Below are positions 53,125 through 61,631 of a DNA stretch of 61,665 nucleotides, piece after piece. A program made the translations under genes and the position numbers. Numbering within the stretch: position 1 is the first letter of the stretch; every line of letters starts with the position of its first letter. Location of the stretch: assembly GCF_017873245.1 (NCBI RefSeq), contig NZ_JAGGJY010000019.1:1-61665 (forward strand), written 5' to 3'. This stretch comes from Clostridium tertium. GTDB taxonomy: Bacteria > Bacillota > Clostridia > Clostridiales > Clostridiaceae. The notes under the pieces were generated by a model, which made no database searches, was not told where the DNA came from, and saw only the letters and a list, made by a program, of their open reading frames with translations.

Positions 53125-54435
53125 ATGAGTATTATAGTTTCTAAATTTGGAGGAAGCTCTCTTGCTGATGGTAATCAATTTAGAAAGGTAAAGGATATTC
53201 TTTTATCTGACAATAGAAGAAAATTTATTATACCTTCTGCACCAGGAAAGAGGAACTCTAAAGATTTTAAAATTACAGACCTTTTATATCTTTGTCAAGC
53301 ACACATTGAATCTAGTATTCCACTAGATGATGTATTTAATCTAATATCTAATAGATATAAAGCTATAGTTTATGAGCTTGACCTTTCATTGGATATAGAC
53401 ATTTATTTAAATGAAATAAAAAAGGATATAGAAAATGGAGCATCTAAAGAATATGCTGCAAGTAGGGGCGAATATCTAAATGGTATTATTCTTGCAAATT
53501 ATTTAGATTTTAAGTTTATAGATGCTAAAGATGTCATTATATTTAATAAATATGGAAGCTTAGATAATGAAGCTACATATAAAGCATTAAAAAATACACT
53601 TTCTAATTACGAAAAAGCCGTAATTCCAGGATTTTATGGATGTGATCCTCTTGGAAATATAGTTACATTTTCTAGAGGTGGCTCTGATATTACAGGAGCA
53701 TTAGTTGCAGCAAGCATGAATGCTGATTTATATGAAAATTGGACAGATGTATCTGGTTTTTTGATGGCTGATCCCAAAATAGTCGAAAATCCCATGCAAA
53801 TCAAGAAAATTACTTATAGAGAATTAAGGGAGCTTTCTTACATGGGAGCATCTGTATTACATGAAGATTCTGTTTTTCCTGTAAGAAATGCTGGAATACC
53901 TATTAATATAAAAAATACTAATCTTCCATCCAATCCAGGAACACTTATTGTTAAGGATATGGAGCCTGATTATAATAATCCTATAAAAGGAATTGCTGGC
54001 AAAAAGGATTTTACCGTAATTTCTATTGAAAAAGCAATGATGAATTCAGAACTTGGATTTTGCAGAAAGGTTCTATCAATATTAGAACAAAATTGTGTTT
54101 CTTTTGAAAACATGCCTTCTGGTATAGATACTGTTTGTGTTGTTATATCAGATTCACAGCTTAATAATAAAATAGATATTTTAGTTGATGAAATAAAAAG
54201 AGCATGCAATCCAGATTCAATTGTAGTCCATCCCAATATGGCTCTTATTGCAACAGTTGGTAATGGAATGTCTTCAAATAAAGGTATTGCGACTAAAATC
54301 TTTTCATCTTTAAGTGATTCTAATATTAATATAAGAATGATTGATCAAGGCTCTAGTGAAATAAATATCCTTATAGGAATAGAAAATGACGATTTTGAAA
54401 AAGGAATTAACTCAATTTATAAAGCATTTATTTAA
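53125..54435 (+). CDS. lysC: aspartate kinase
   Basis: A 436-residue monofunctional aspartokinase, first enzyme of the lysine/threonine/methionine branch. Kinase domain ~1-285 (VSKFGGSSLADGNQFRKV, TFSRGGSDITGALVAASMNAD, ENWTDVSGFLMADPKIV) followed by two ACT domains (~300-436) that bind feedback inhibitors (NINIRMIDQGSSEINILIGI in the second). It lacks an aspartate-semialdehyde or homoserine dehydrogenase partner. No lysine riboswitch or T-box is visible in the 139 nt upstream. Confidence 0.94.
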   Translation: MSIIVSKFGGSSLADGNQFRKVKDILLSDNRRKFIIPSAPGKRNSKDFKITDLLYLCQAHIESSIPLDDVFNLISNRYKAIVYELDLSLDIDIYLNEIKKDIENGASKEYAASRGEYLNGIILANYLDFKFIDAKDVIIFNKYGSLDNEATYKALKNTLSNYEKAVIPGFYGCDPLGNIVTFSRGGSDITGALVAASMNADLYENWTDVSGFLMADPKIVENPMQIKKITYRELRELSYMGASVLHEDSVFPVRNAGIPINIKNTNLPSNPGTLIVKDMEPDYNNPIKGIAGKKDFTVISIEKAMMNSELGFCRKVLSILEQNCVSFENMPSGIDTVCVVISDSQLNNKIDILVDEIKRACNPDSIVVHPNMALIATVGNGMSSNKGIATKIFSSLSDSNINIRMIDQGSSEINILIGIENDDFEKGINSIYKAFI

Positions 54436-54446
54436 ATTATAAAATT

Positions 54447-54483
54447 AAAGGCAAAATGCTAGTTTACTCTACATTTTGCCTTT
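54447..54483. terminator. convergent terminator after the aspartate kinase gene
   Basis: 12-bp perfect stem (AAAGGCAAAATG) with a 13-nt loop, then TTTT. Confidence 0.88.
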
Positions 54484-54509
54484 TAAATTATTTCTTTAAA
54501 TTATTTTTT

Positions 54510-55016
54510 CTAGCCATTTATAGCTACTATATCTACTCCATTTTCATCTTCTCTTATCGTTATTTCCATTTTTAGATTTCCAGTTGTTATACTTCCAACT
54601 ATTTTTATTCTACTAGTTCCCTTTTTTATATTATATGTATCTTCCCCTAATTTAGTATGCTCTAAAATATTTATAACATTATTATATGGATCTATCAAAA
54701 CCACTTTAAACTTTCCAGACTCAATATTAGAACTATATTTTATATTGATTTCCGTATCATTATTAGAGATAACCTGCCAAATAGTATCCATTCCTGTAAA
54801 CTTGAAAGTTATATCTGTATTGGAATTTTCATTTATTCCTCTTTTTTCTAAATAGGAATAATTATCATTTATTGACACTATCTTTGAATTATCATTATAT
54901 ATACACTTTTCATTATTATAAAAATAAAATTTATCTAGAAACCTATTTATGGTTATTACTATTCCTGATACTATAATTATAGGTACGATAAAATAAACGA
55001 GCTTTTTATTACTCAT
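54510..55016 (-). CDS. membrane-anchored hypothetical protein
   Basis: A 168-residue protein with one N-terminal span (KLVYFIVPIIIVSGIVITI) and a ~140-residue exterior domain rich in beta-strand pattern (TDITFKFTGMDTIWQVISNNDTEINIKYSSNIESGKFKVVLIDPYN...). The ATG at 55016 follows GTGAGG. The exterior part resembles small clostridial surface proteins of the beta-sandwich type, but no family is recognised. Confidence 0.65.
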   Translation of the reverse strand: MSNKKLVYFIVPIIIVSGIVITINRFLDKFYFYNNEKCIYNDNSKIVSINDNYSYLEKRGINENSNTDITFKFTGMDTIWQVISNNDTEINIKYSSNIESGKFKVVLIDPYNNVINILEHTKLGEDTYNIKKGTSRIKIVGSITTGNLKMEITIREDENGVDIVAING

Positions 55017-55143
55017 ATTCCTCACTTCTCCAAATTTCGTAAACTCTGGAAAGTATTATACCATATAATTATATTTAATTCATATATTATACAAAAAATA
55101 ATAAAATATTTATTATTTTATTATATATGTTAAATTATTCAAA

Positions 55144-55626
55144 TTAATTATTTCTCTCTCTAGTAAGTTTTATTATTATATCCCTATGTTCTGGATATAG
55201 GTTTAAAAGATACTCTCTTTCGAATAATTCAAAATCCTCATATTCAAATGCTGGAGCAACCATACATCCAACTAAAGAAAAGCCCTCATTATTCATAGCT
55301 GAGCCAAATATATATCCTTTTGGAACTAAAGCTTGTGGAACCTCCCCATTTTCTATATTTATCCCAAGTTGTTTTGTTATAAGTTCTCCCTCTGGACTTA
55401 TCATATAAATTGTAAGTGCTTCTCCATCGTGGTAATACCATAACTCATCAGATTTTAATCTGTGAAAATTTGATACCTCACCTGTTCTTAAAAGAAAATA
55501 TATACTACTCCATAAGTTTTTATTTTCTCTCACCTTCTCTTCTGATAAAAATGATTCTTTGAAATATCCACCTTCAACATGTGGTAACATTTCTAAATTT
55601 TTTATGTAATATTCTGCATTTTTCAT
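55144..55626 (-). CDS. DUF985 cupin protein
   Basis: A 160-residue cupin_5 (DUF985) protein: LEMLPHVEGGYFKESF at the start, SSIYFLLRTGEVSNFHRLKSDELWYYHDGEALTIYMISPEGEL in the core, and SLVGCMVAPAFEYEDFELFEREYLLNLYPEH at the end. The His-x-x-x-x-E..H pattern may bind metal. Substrate unknown. GGAGGG site. A decayed two-component system lies upstream. Confidence 0.88.
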   Translation of the reverse strand: MKNAEYYIKNLEMLPHVEGGYFKESFLSEEKVRENKNLWSSIYFLLRTGEVSNFHRLKSDELWYYHDGEALTIYMISPEGELITKQLGINIENGEVPQALVPKGYIFGSAMNNEGFSLVGCMVAPAFEYEDFELFEREYLLNLYPEHRDIIIKLTRERNN

Positions 55627-55689
55627 TTTATATCCCTCCCTTTATTTATTAATATTATATACTAAGTTTCTAAATATTACATTTCTAAT

Positions 55690-56190
55690 TCCAATACTTC
55701 TTCCTCTTGGTATTCAATAAGATTCAACTTATCTTTCTCATTTAACACCTCTAAAATTCCTTATATAAAGTCTATATTTTTGTTTTTTATCAAGTTTAAG
55801 CATTTCTAATCCTTTCCTAAATAGCATTCTAATATCAGTTATTACTAAATCAGGGACAATTTACTTATTACCGCTAATCCTTCCTATCTATCTTCTATTT
55901 CTGCTATAACTGTAAAACCTATAGATAGCCAATCAATTGTATGAACTAAACTTTTTCTTATTATTTCTTCATCTTCAACTATTATAAGCTTATACACTTT
56001 ACCTCCCACTATAGTATACGATAAAATTATTTTAACTGAGGTACCCTTATCTTCTTCACTTGATATTCCTATTTCATATTCTTCTTCATATACCAATTTG
56101 ACTATTTTATGTACATTATATAATCCAATGCTTTCCGTATCATTATCATCTATTGATGCACAAATAATAGTAGCTAAAACTTTTTTTCAT
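55690..56190 (-). pseudogene. remnant of a YesM/YesN-type two-component system
   Basis: On the minus strand, 56180-56020 reads as the C-terminal end of a sensor kinase: DDND followed, across a deletion, by TESIGLYNVHKIVKLVYEEEYEIGISSEEDKGTSVKIIL in segments. Its stop codon is lost, so the frame runs on through a GGGAGG site into the start of a receiver (KLIIVEDEEIIRKSLV and DWLSIGFTVIAEIEDR, a stop, then in another frame PDLVITDIRM...GLEML). The kinase N-terminus, most of the receiver and the DNA-binding domain are gone. No gene was found in the flanks 55627-55689 and 56191-56401. Confidence 0.75.
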
Positions 56191-56401
56191 TTAAAATTTC
56201 TCCTAATATTTAATAATTTCTTTTGACCTTTCCTTGTTGTAAATTAATAATATCTGATGTAAACGTATAAACAAACCTTAATATCTGCACAAATATCTTG
56301 TTTTATGAACAACACTTTATATGTTTACATTTATTTCATATTTATTTCATTTATGGTAAAATATAGCGTATATAAAATATATTATTAAAGGAGATATATA
56401 A

Positions 56402-57370
56402 ATGAAATTCATTTTTAAGTTTAAGAGTTTACTATTTATATTTATTATTGCTTTTTTCACTACTACATTAGTTGCATGCAATAATAAACCTATAGAAAAG
56501 GAAGTCTCAAAAGGGTATATATGGGAGGCAACTAATGGCAGTACTAGTGTAAATTTAGTTGGAACTATACATCTTGGTAGTAATAATATCAATTTTTTAA
56601 ATGATGATATAAAAAGAATAATTGATGAAACTGATGTTTTATCTGTAGAACTCGACTTATCACTTAAGGAAAATATAGAGAAAACTCAATCCTCTGGATA
56701 TTTAAAAGATGGAAAAACTATAGAAAATTATTTATCTGAAGATGAAATTAATAAATTATCTTCTATTATTAATACATTAAGTCCTAAATTCAATATAAAA
56801 GAAATAAATAATTTAAATTCTTTCTCGCTAATTAGTTTACTGACTAATCTCTGTTATGCTAAAGCTGGAATACTTGGAAATGGATTAGATTTAATTATGA
56901 TAAACGGAGTGAAATTACGTAAAGCTAATGGAGATAATATAACAATTAATGAACTTGAAGGAGTTGATTACCAACTTGAAGGAGTTGATTACCAACTTGA
57001 AGGAGTTGATTACCAACTTGAAACAATAAATAAAACTTTTACTTGGAAATATCTAAAAAAATATTTAAATGACTATTCAAATTCTAATATTGATGAAGAA
57101 GTTGATATAGCAAAAAATCTTTTTAATGCCTATAAAACTGGAGATATTGAATTTATTGAAGAAGCAAATAATAAAATGAAAAATGATAACCCGGAATACT
57201 ATAAAATAATGCTTACAGATAGAAACATTGGTATGACAAATAAAATCGATGAATTAATTAAAGATGGTAAAAATCATACAGTTGCAGTTGGAGCCGCTCA
57301 TTTTATCGGTGAGGATGGCATATTGAAGTTGCTAGAAGAGAACGGTTATAAAATAACTAGAGTAAATTAA
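56402..57370 (+). CDS. TraB/GumN-family lipoprotein with a triplicated heptad
   Basis: A 322-residue lipoprotein: basic head, hydrophobic segment (LLFIFIIAFFTTTLVA) and lipobox Cys near residue 22. The TraB/GumN fold follows: WEATNGSTSVNLVGTIHLGS, DVLSVELDL, a helical middle, and the closing VAVGAAHFIGEDGILKLLEENGYKI with the conserved G-A-A-H. The family has a proposed erythromycin-esterase-like/haem or peptidase fold but no settled function. Residues ~185-205 hold three exact copies of the heptad LEGVDYQ, encoded by a 21-bp perfect tandem repeat. AAAGGAG site. Confidence 0.85.
   Translation: MKFIFKFKSLLFIFIIAFFTTTLVACNNKPIEKEVSKGYIWEATNGSTSVNLVGTIHLGSNNINFLNDDIKRIIDETDVLSVELDLSLKENIEKTQSSGYLKDGKTIENYLSEDEINKLSSIINTLSPKFNIKEINNLNSFSLISLLTNLCYAKAGILGNGLDLIMINGVKLRKANGDNITINELEGVDYQLEGVDYQLEGVDYQLETINKTFTWKYLKKYLNDYSNSNIDEEVDIAKNLFNAYKTGDIEFIEEANNKMKNDNPEYYKIMLTDRNIGMTNKIDELIKDGKNHTVAVGAAHFIGEDGILKLLEENGYKITRVN
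56954..57016 (+). repeat. 21-bp perfect tandem repeat (3 copies) inside the TraB/GumN gene
   Basis: Three exact copies starting at 56954, 56975 and 56996, encoding LEGVDYQ in frame; a fourth partial unit (CTTGAA) follows at 57017. Such perfect repeats expand and contract by slippage without breaking the frame. Confidence 0.9.
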
Positions 57371-57395
57371 AAACTATATATGGAGGTTCATTTAT

Positions 57396-57584
57396 ATGTA
57401 TGAATATAAATTTATAAGACTAGAATTAAAAGGTTTTATAGAATCAAAACCAAGGCAAGACTATCATCAAATAGTAACTGATCATGCAAAGGAAGGATAG
57501 AGATTAGTACAAATTCTTACTCCACCAACTGGTGCTTATGAATCTGCTACTCATTTTGAATTAATATTCGAAAAACAAATTTAA
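57396..57584 (+). pseudogene. DUF4177 protein gene interrupted by an in-frame TAG
   Basis: ATG with a TGGAGG site opens MYEYKFIRLELKGFIES... for 34 codons and meets TAG at 57498-57500. The same frame continues RLVQILTPPTGAYES... to TAA at 57582. The DUF4177 pattern is HAxEGWRLVQIxxPP, so the TAG replaces the invariant Trp codon TGG by one base change. Either half alone would not fold as the family does. It is 25 nt after the TraB/GumN gene and was probably co-transcribed. A terminator follows. Confidence 0.85.
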
Positions 57585-57604
57585 TAAAAACATTATTCAA
57601 TTAT

Positions 57605-57653
57605 AAAGCAAAACAAGAAAGATTAGCACCTCTCTTTCTTCTTATTTTGCTTT
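57605..57653 (+). terminator. terminator after the DUF4177 remnant
   Basis: A long stem (AAAGCAAAACAAGAAAGA with a bulged complement) and 10-nt loop, followed by ATTTCTTT. Confidence 0.8.
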
Positions 57654-57695
57654 ATTTCTTTAAATATAATTTTCATTTTTCCTTTAATATATTTA

Positions 57696-58487
57696 TTATA
57701 TAAAATTAGCTACAAAAGCAATTAAATATGATGCTGGTACAAATAGTAGCAATGCCACAAAAGTACCTACCACTTTACTTCCTACCATTGCTATTACACA
57801 AGCTCTAAAATCCTCTTCACTACATTTGCCATCAACTACATCATCAGTCATAATTGATAAATGAGGATCAATAAAAATTGATGTCAGTATTGTTGCTGTT
57901 CCATTAATTACTGGTGATAAAGATAAACAAGTCATTCTAAGATCTGGTGATATACTTGCTGCATATATTGGTGCAAAAGCTCCCGCTGTAATAATGGCTA
58001 CAGAAATAAAATTATAAAATAAAATTTTTTTAGGAAGTCTTCTATAATTTATACTTGTTAAACTTTCTTTTACAGGAATTGCTATACTTTCCTTCATGTA
58101 TTTCACACCATTTTTTGAAAAACTATGTATAATAAGCTTAGGAATTGACCTTTCTATTGAAAAATGATTTACTGCCTTACTAAACATTTGCTGAAATGTT
58201 GGTATTAAAAAAGCTCCAACTATAGATGCTATACCTGAAATTATAATTATTAAATTAAATATATTAAGCAAAGCTCCACTACTTGGATCACTTTCTACAA
58301 ACTTTGTTAATAAAGGAGTTTGGAATGTCAGTGCAGTTCTTGAAACAAGCATTAATACATTAAAAACTGCAAATGTAACAGCTATTTTCCCTGTTCTAAC
58401 CCCTACTAACCTAACTGAATACGCTAATGTTCCAATTAATGAAATTATAAAGTTTAATACTAAAACAATTATAATTTGTTTATCCAA
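57696..58487 (-). CDS. amj: Amj-type lipid II flippase
   Basis: A 263-residue membrane protein with about six spans that matches Amj (alternate to MurJ): LNFIISLIGTLAYSVRLVGVRTGKIAVTFAVFNVLMLVSRTALTFQ at the start, and RMTCLSLSPVINGTATILTSIFIDPHLSIMTDDVVDGK in the second half. Amj moves lipid-linked peptidoglycan precursor across the membrane when MurJ is blocked. TTG start after AAAGGATGTG. In B. subtilis amj is induced by envelope stress; control here is not visible. The 297 nt upstream (58488-58784) hold no gene. Confidence 0.87.
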   Translation of the reverse strand: MDKQIIIVLVLNFIISLIGTLAYSVRLVGVRTGKIAVTFAVFNVLMLVSRTALTFQTPLLTKFVESDPSSGALLNIFNLIIIISGIASIVGAFLIPTFQQMFSKAVNHFSIERSIPKLIIHSFSKNGVKYMKESIAIPVKESLTSINYRRLPKKILFYNFISVAIITAGAFAPIYAASISPDLRMTCLSLSPVINGTATILTSIFIDPHLSIMTDDVVDGKCSEEDFRACVIAMVGSKVVGTFVALLLFVPASYLIAFVANFI

Positions 58488-58784
58488 CTTATATCACATC
58501 CTTTAATGCCGTTTTTAAATATATATTTCAAATTAAATTATCATAAATCCTAACTTTATTGTTAAATATTTTTTTAATTTATAAATTTTAATAATACTAT
58601 TAATATTCTCTTAAGAACTATAGTCATCTTAATTATAACTAAATGTGTTTATAACTAAAACATATTTGGTAAATTATAATATATTTGTAATAATTAAAAA
58701 GTGAATAATATAATAATACTATCCACTTCCTGATATTAATTATTTAATTAAAAAATATTTTTAAATCTAATATATATCCTAACT

Positions 58785-59381
58785 CTATTCTATAGCTCCA
58801 AATCTATTAAATGGTGATAACCTAAATATGGCTTTTCCTTCAACTTGATTTATATTAATGAGTCCAAACTCCCTACTATCTCTGCTTTTTTCTCTATTAT
58901 CTCCAAGCACAAACAATGTATTTTCTTCTACCGTAATTGGAAAGTCTCTATTTCTAATGTATGTACTACCTTTAACATAAGTTTCATCTAGCATATCACC
59001 ATTTAAATACACATAACCATCCTTTATATCTATTTCATCTCCAGAAACACCTATTACTCTTTTAACTAGTCTAGTTCTAGTGTCAGTATTATATGATATT
59101 GAAGCTATTTCTTTTAAATATTTATAACTTTCTTCAAATACATTACCCTTTTCTTCATTATCAAAAAATATTATAATATCCCCTCTTTTAGGTGTTGTAA
59201 AATTGTAGCTAATTTTATCAACTATAAGTTTTTCATCATTATATAATGTGTTCTCCATTGATTCTTGCTGGACCTTAGCACTCGCTAACACTTCTGTATT
59301 TATTAATGACACTATTATTACACTTCCTAATATAGTTAAAATTAGCCCCCTTATTTCCTTTATAATATTTTTATTATTCAA
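58785..59381 (-). CDS. lepB: type I signal peptidase
   Basis: A 198-residue membrane protease that removes Sec signal peptides. One N-terminal span (~13-33), catalytic Ser41 in QQESMENTL, catalytic Lys107 in RTRLVKRVIGVSGDEIDI and the final box VLGDNREKSRDSREFG. TTG start 8 nt after AAGGAGG. One of several paralogues usual in clostridia. It could process the many exported proteins in this window (inference). Confidence 0.94.
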   Translation of the reverse strand: MNNKNIIKEIRGLILTILGSVIIVSLINTEVLASAKVQQESMENTLYNDEKLIVDKISYNFTTPKRGDIIIFFDNEEKGNVFEESYKYLKEIASISYNTDTRTRLVKRVIGVSGDEIDIKDGYVYLNGDMLDETYVKGSTYIRNRDFPITVEENTLFVLGDNREKSRDSREFGLININQVEGKAIFRLSPFNRFGAIE

Positions 59382-59420
59382 GTTAATATCCTCCTTAATA
59401 CAACCTATAATTCATACTAT

Positions 59421-60209
59421 CTATAAATATTTTTTAAGTGTATCTTTAACAAAATTCGGAAAATACCTTGTTAAATCTGCATGATTTTTATAGTCATGTA
59501 AATCATAATACCTATTAAAATTATGTCTATTTATTTCCTCAATTAAAGGCTTTATATCTGATTCATAAGTTTCTTCATTATTTGAATAGTGAAGATATAT
59601 AGAATTATTATTTTTCTTATTAGATTCTATAACATTTCGCATTAAGTTATCTAAAATTTCTATAGATTCTATGCTAGTATCTCCCATTATATATTCGAGA
59701 ATTTTCTTATGGCCTGGTAAGTTTAAATAACTACCTAACCTATACTGTGGTGCCCCCGTAATAATTATACTATCTTTTCTTGGTAATCCGAAATATAAAG
59801 CTGAATATCCACCTTTACTAGATCCCATAAAAATCATTTTTTTTGCTTCCACTTCTTTTGTTATTTCATTTATTAAAGAATTCACATCTTTTTCTATTGC
59901 AAAATCTTTATTTTTTCCTAAATAGTATGCTCCTCTAAAGTCAAATCCAAAATCATCTAAAATAAAAAGTTTATTACACTTAAAACTTTCTACAGTTTTA
60001 ACATAGTTATATCTTGCCTTTTGACCAACTTTTGTACATGCTGTGAATATTATTAATAAATCCTTAGAACTTTTATTTCTCTCAAAAACATAATTAATAT
60101 TATATTTTTCACCTTTATAAGTTTTCTGCTTAAAGATAACCATATGTTTAGCTTTAATTAAGTCAATAAATTTACTTAATTTTATTAGAATTATCTCAAT
60201 CTTTTTCAA
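59421..60209 (-). CDS. alpha/beta-hydrolase-like protein with a GSSKGG nucleophile elbow
   Basis: A 262-residue protein. The TTG at 60209 (6 nt after AGAGGTG) is preferred over a GTG three codons upstream. The core has a beta-alpha-beta pattern (DLLIIFTACTKVGQKARYNYVK), the elbow IFMGSSKGGYSALYFGL with Ser as likely nucleophile, and a late His in YKNHADLTRYFPNFV. This pattern occurs in hydrolase-like proteins of capsule and accessory-secretion loci (XcbB/Asp2-like), but no such genes adjoin. Activity unknown. Confidence 0.65.
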   Translation of the reverse strand: MKKIEIILIKLSKFIDLIKAKHMVIFKQKTYKGEKYNINYVFERNKSSKDLLIIFTACTKVGQKARYNYVKTVESFKCNKLFILDDFGFDFRGAYYLGKNKDFAIEKDVNSLINEITKEVEAKKMIFMGSSKGGYSALYFGLPRKDSIIITGAPQYRLGSYLNLPGHKKILEYIMGDTSIESIEILDNLMRNVIESNKKNNNSIYLHYSNNEETYESDIKPLIEEINRHNFNRYYDLHDYKNHADLTRYFPNFVKDTLKKYL

Positions 60210-60253
60210 TTTACACACCTCTATAAATATATTAATTTATGGCTTTAAAAATT

Positions 60254-60778
60254 TTAATTATAAATATCACTAAACTCTTCTTCTAATATGCTCATAATAT
60301 GTACATGATAAAATTTATTATTTATATAAATAGAATCTCTTTTTGTTCCTTCTAACTTAAACCCTGCTTTTTCATACATAGCTCTTGCACGAGGATTATA
60401 ATCAAAAACTTCTAATTCAACTCTATGCAAATTCAATTTTTTGAATGCAATTTCTAAAGCTTTGTTAGTAGCTTTTAATCCAATCCCTTTATTAAAGTTA
60501 TTTTTATTAAATATAGCTATTCTAAAACTACATGATTTATATTCATCATCTATATCCATAAGTACAACCTCTCCGATGATTATGTCATTATCACATATTA
60601 AGAAATGCCTTCTTTCTTCACTACTAATTGATTTCTCAATAAATGCATCTATTTCTTCTTTTGTAGGATAATTTTTTGTTCCAGTATAATAAAACATTTC
60701 TTCATCTGGATTTTTAAATCCTACCTTCCAATATTCTTCTTTATCTGATATATCTAATAATCGTAAGTCTATGTTCAT
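60254..60778 (-). CDS. GNAT-family N-acetyltransferase (RimJ/RimL type)
   Basis: A 174-residue acetyltransferase. Signature blocks: LRLLDISDKEEYWKVGFKNPDEE at the start, FLICDNDIIIGEVVLMDID, the acetyl-CoA loop NKGIGLKATNKALEIAF (Q/R-x-x-G-x-G/A type) and NPRARAMYEKAGFKLEGTKRD. Members acetylate amino groups of proteins or small molecules; the substrate is unknown. AGGT-type site before the ATG. Confidence 0.9.
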   Translation of the reverse strand: MNIDLRLLDISDKEEYWKVGFKNPDEEMFYYTGTKNYPTKEEIDAFIEKSISSEERRHFLICDNDIIIGEVVLMDIDDEYKSCSFRIAIFNKNNFNKGIGLKATNKALEIAFKKLNLHRVELEVFDYNPRARAMYEKAGFKLEGTKRDSIYINNKFYHVHIMSILEEEFSDIYN

Positions 60779-60821
60779 GTTCTACCTCATATAATTTGTT
60801 TTAATTTATTATAAATGATAC

Positions 60822-61010
60822 TTAAATTCCTTCTAATACGCCAGTAACACCACAGATAAGGTCACTGAAAAATTCCTGCATTATACAAATAGCCGAAACA
60901 ATTACTATTATTAAGCCTACGTAAGTAATTAATTTCTTCATACTCTTTCTTCCACATTTAATTAATATAAATCCTAAAATTAATGCTATTAACACTAAAA
61001 TATTTATCAT
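60822..61010 (-). CDS. small two-span membrane protein
   Basis: A 62-residue protein with spans at about residues 3-18 (NILVLIALILGFILIK) and 27-45 (LITYVGLIIVIVSAICIM) joined by a basic loop (CGRKSMKK), and a short exterior tail with a Cys. AGGAGAG site before the ATG. It resembles many unnamed clostridial membrane peptides; no function assigned. Confidence 0.6.
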   Translation of the reverse strand: MINILVLIALILGFILIKCGRKSMKKLITYVGLIIVIVSAICIMQEFFSDLICGVTGVLEGI

Positions 61011-61146
61011 AATTCTCTCCTAAAATATAGCATTTTCTTCTACTTATATTCAATATATATTTTTTTGCCACCGCTTTATAAACTTCTTAAGAGATTTTTT
61101 GTTATCAAATATTTTAGAACACTATTAATAAACAATACCCATAATT

Positions 61147-61277
61147 TTATTGATCTTTCATCCATTCATTTTCATCGATTCCCACTTCAACTGATTTTTT
61201 TATAGTATTATTAAACTCCTGAAAATTTCTCTATTTTCATTCAATTTAAATTTTAACTTATTATTTGAAAAAAGCAT
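61147..61277 (-). pseudogene. frameshifted small gene
   Basis: An ATG at 61277 opens MLFSNNKLKFKLNENREIF... which runs to a stop near 61200. A one-base shift at about 61222 continues as FNNTIKKSVEVGIDENEWMKDQ and ends in TAA at 61147. The composition of the second part is clearly coding-like. No parent family is recognised. Confidence 0.5.
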
Positions 61278-61290
61278 TAATTATGTAAAG

Positions 61291-61631
61291 TTATGTGATT
61301 AATTTACTCTCTATTTTTATAAAAATAATTACTAAAATAGAAAGTAATCCCCCCCAACATATTAATATTAAATATGCATATGTAGTATCAAATAATCCTC
61401 ATCTTTTATCTTCATATATAATATTATCTTTAGAATCTTTATATAAATTTAAATTTTCTTTTTTATCATAGCAATAAAAGTTATTTATAAAGTTTATCTT
61501 CTTTGTTTTAATAATTTCAACACTTGAATTTTCCTTATAATATAATTATACAGTATAAAATTTAAGATAAGATAATGGAACAAATAAAACTATTAATAGT
61601 ATTAACAAACTTTTTTAAATTTCTGTTTCAA
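61291..61631 (-). pseudogene. decayed membrane-protein gene
   Basis: A TTG at 61631 with a GGAG site opens KQKFKKV, then shifts frame to LLILLIVLFVPLSYLKFYTV, an in-frame stop, YYKENSSVEIIKTKKINFIN..., KDNIIYEDKR, a second stop, and finally TTYAYLILICWGGLLSILVIIFIKIESKLIT to TAA at 61291. It looks like a small protein with an N-terminal and a C-terminal span, broken by one frameshift and two stops. A run of seven G lies in the last segment. Confidence 0.6.

Noticed and set aside
56954..57016. CRISPR-like repeat
   Set aside because: The 21-bp units abut without spacers and encode an in-frame heptad; no other array or cas gene is present in the window.
57498..57500. TAG as pyrrolysine or another recoded residue
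   Set aside because: The family has Trp at this position, one base change explains it, and no pyl-type genes or recoding element are visible.
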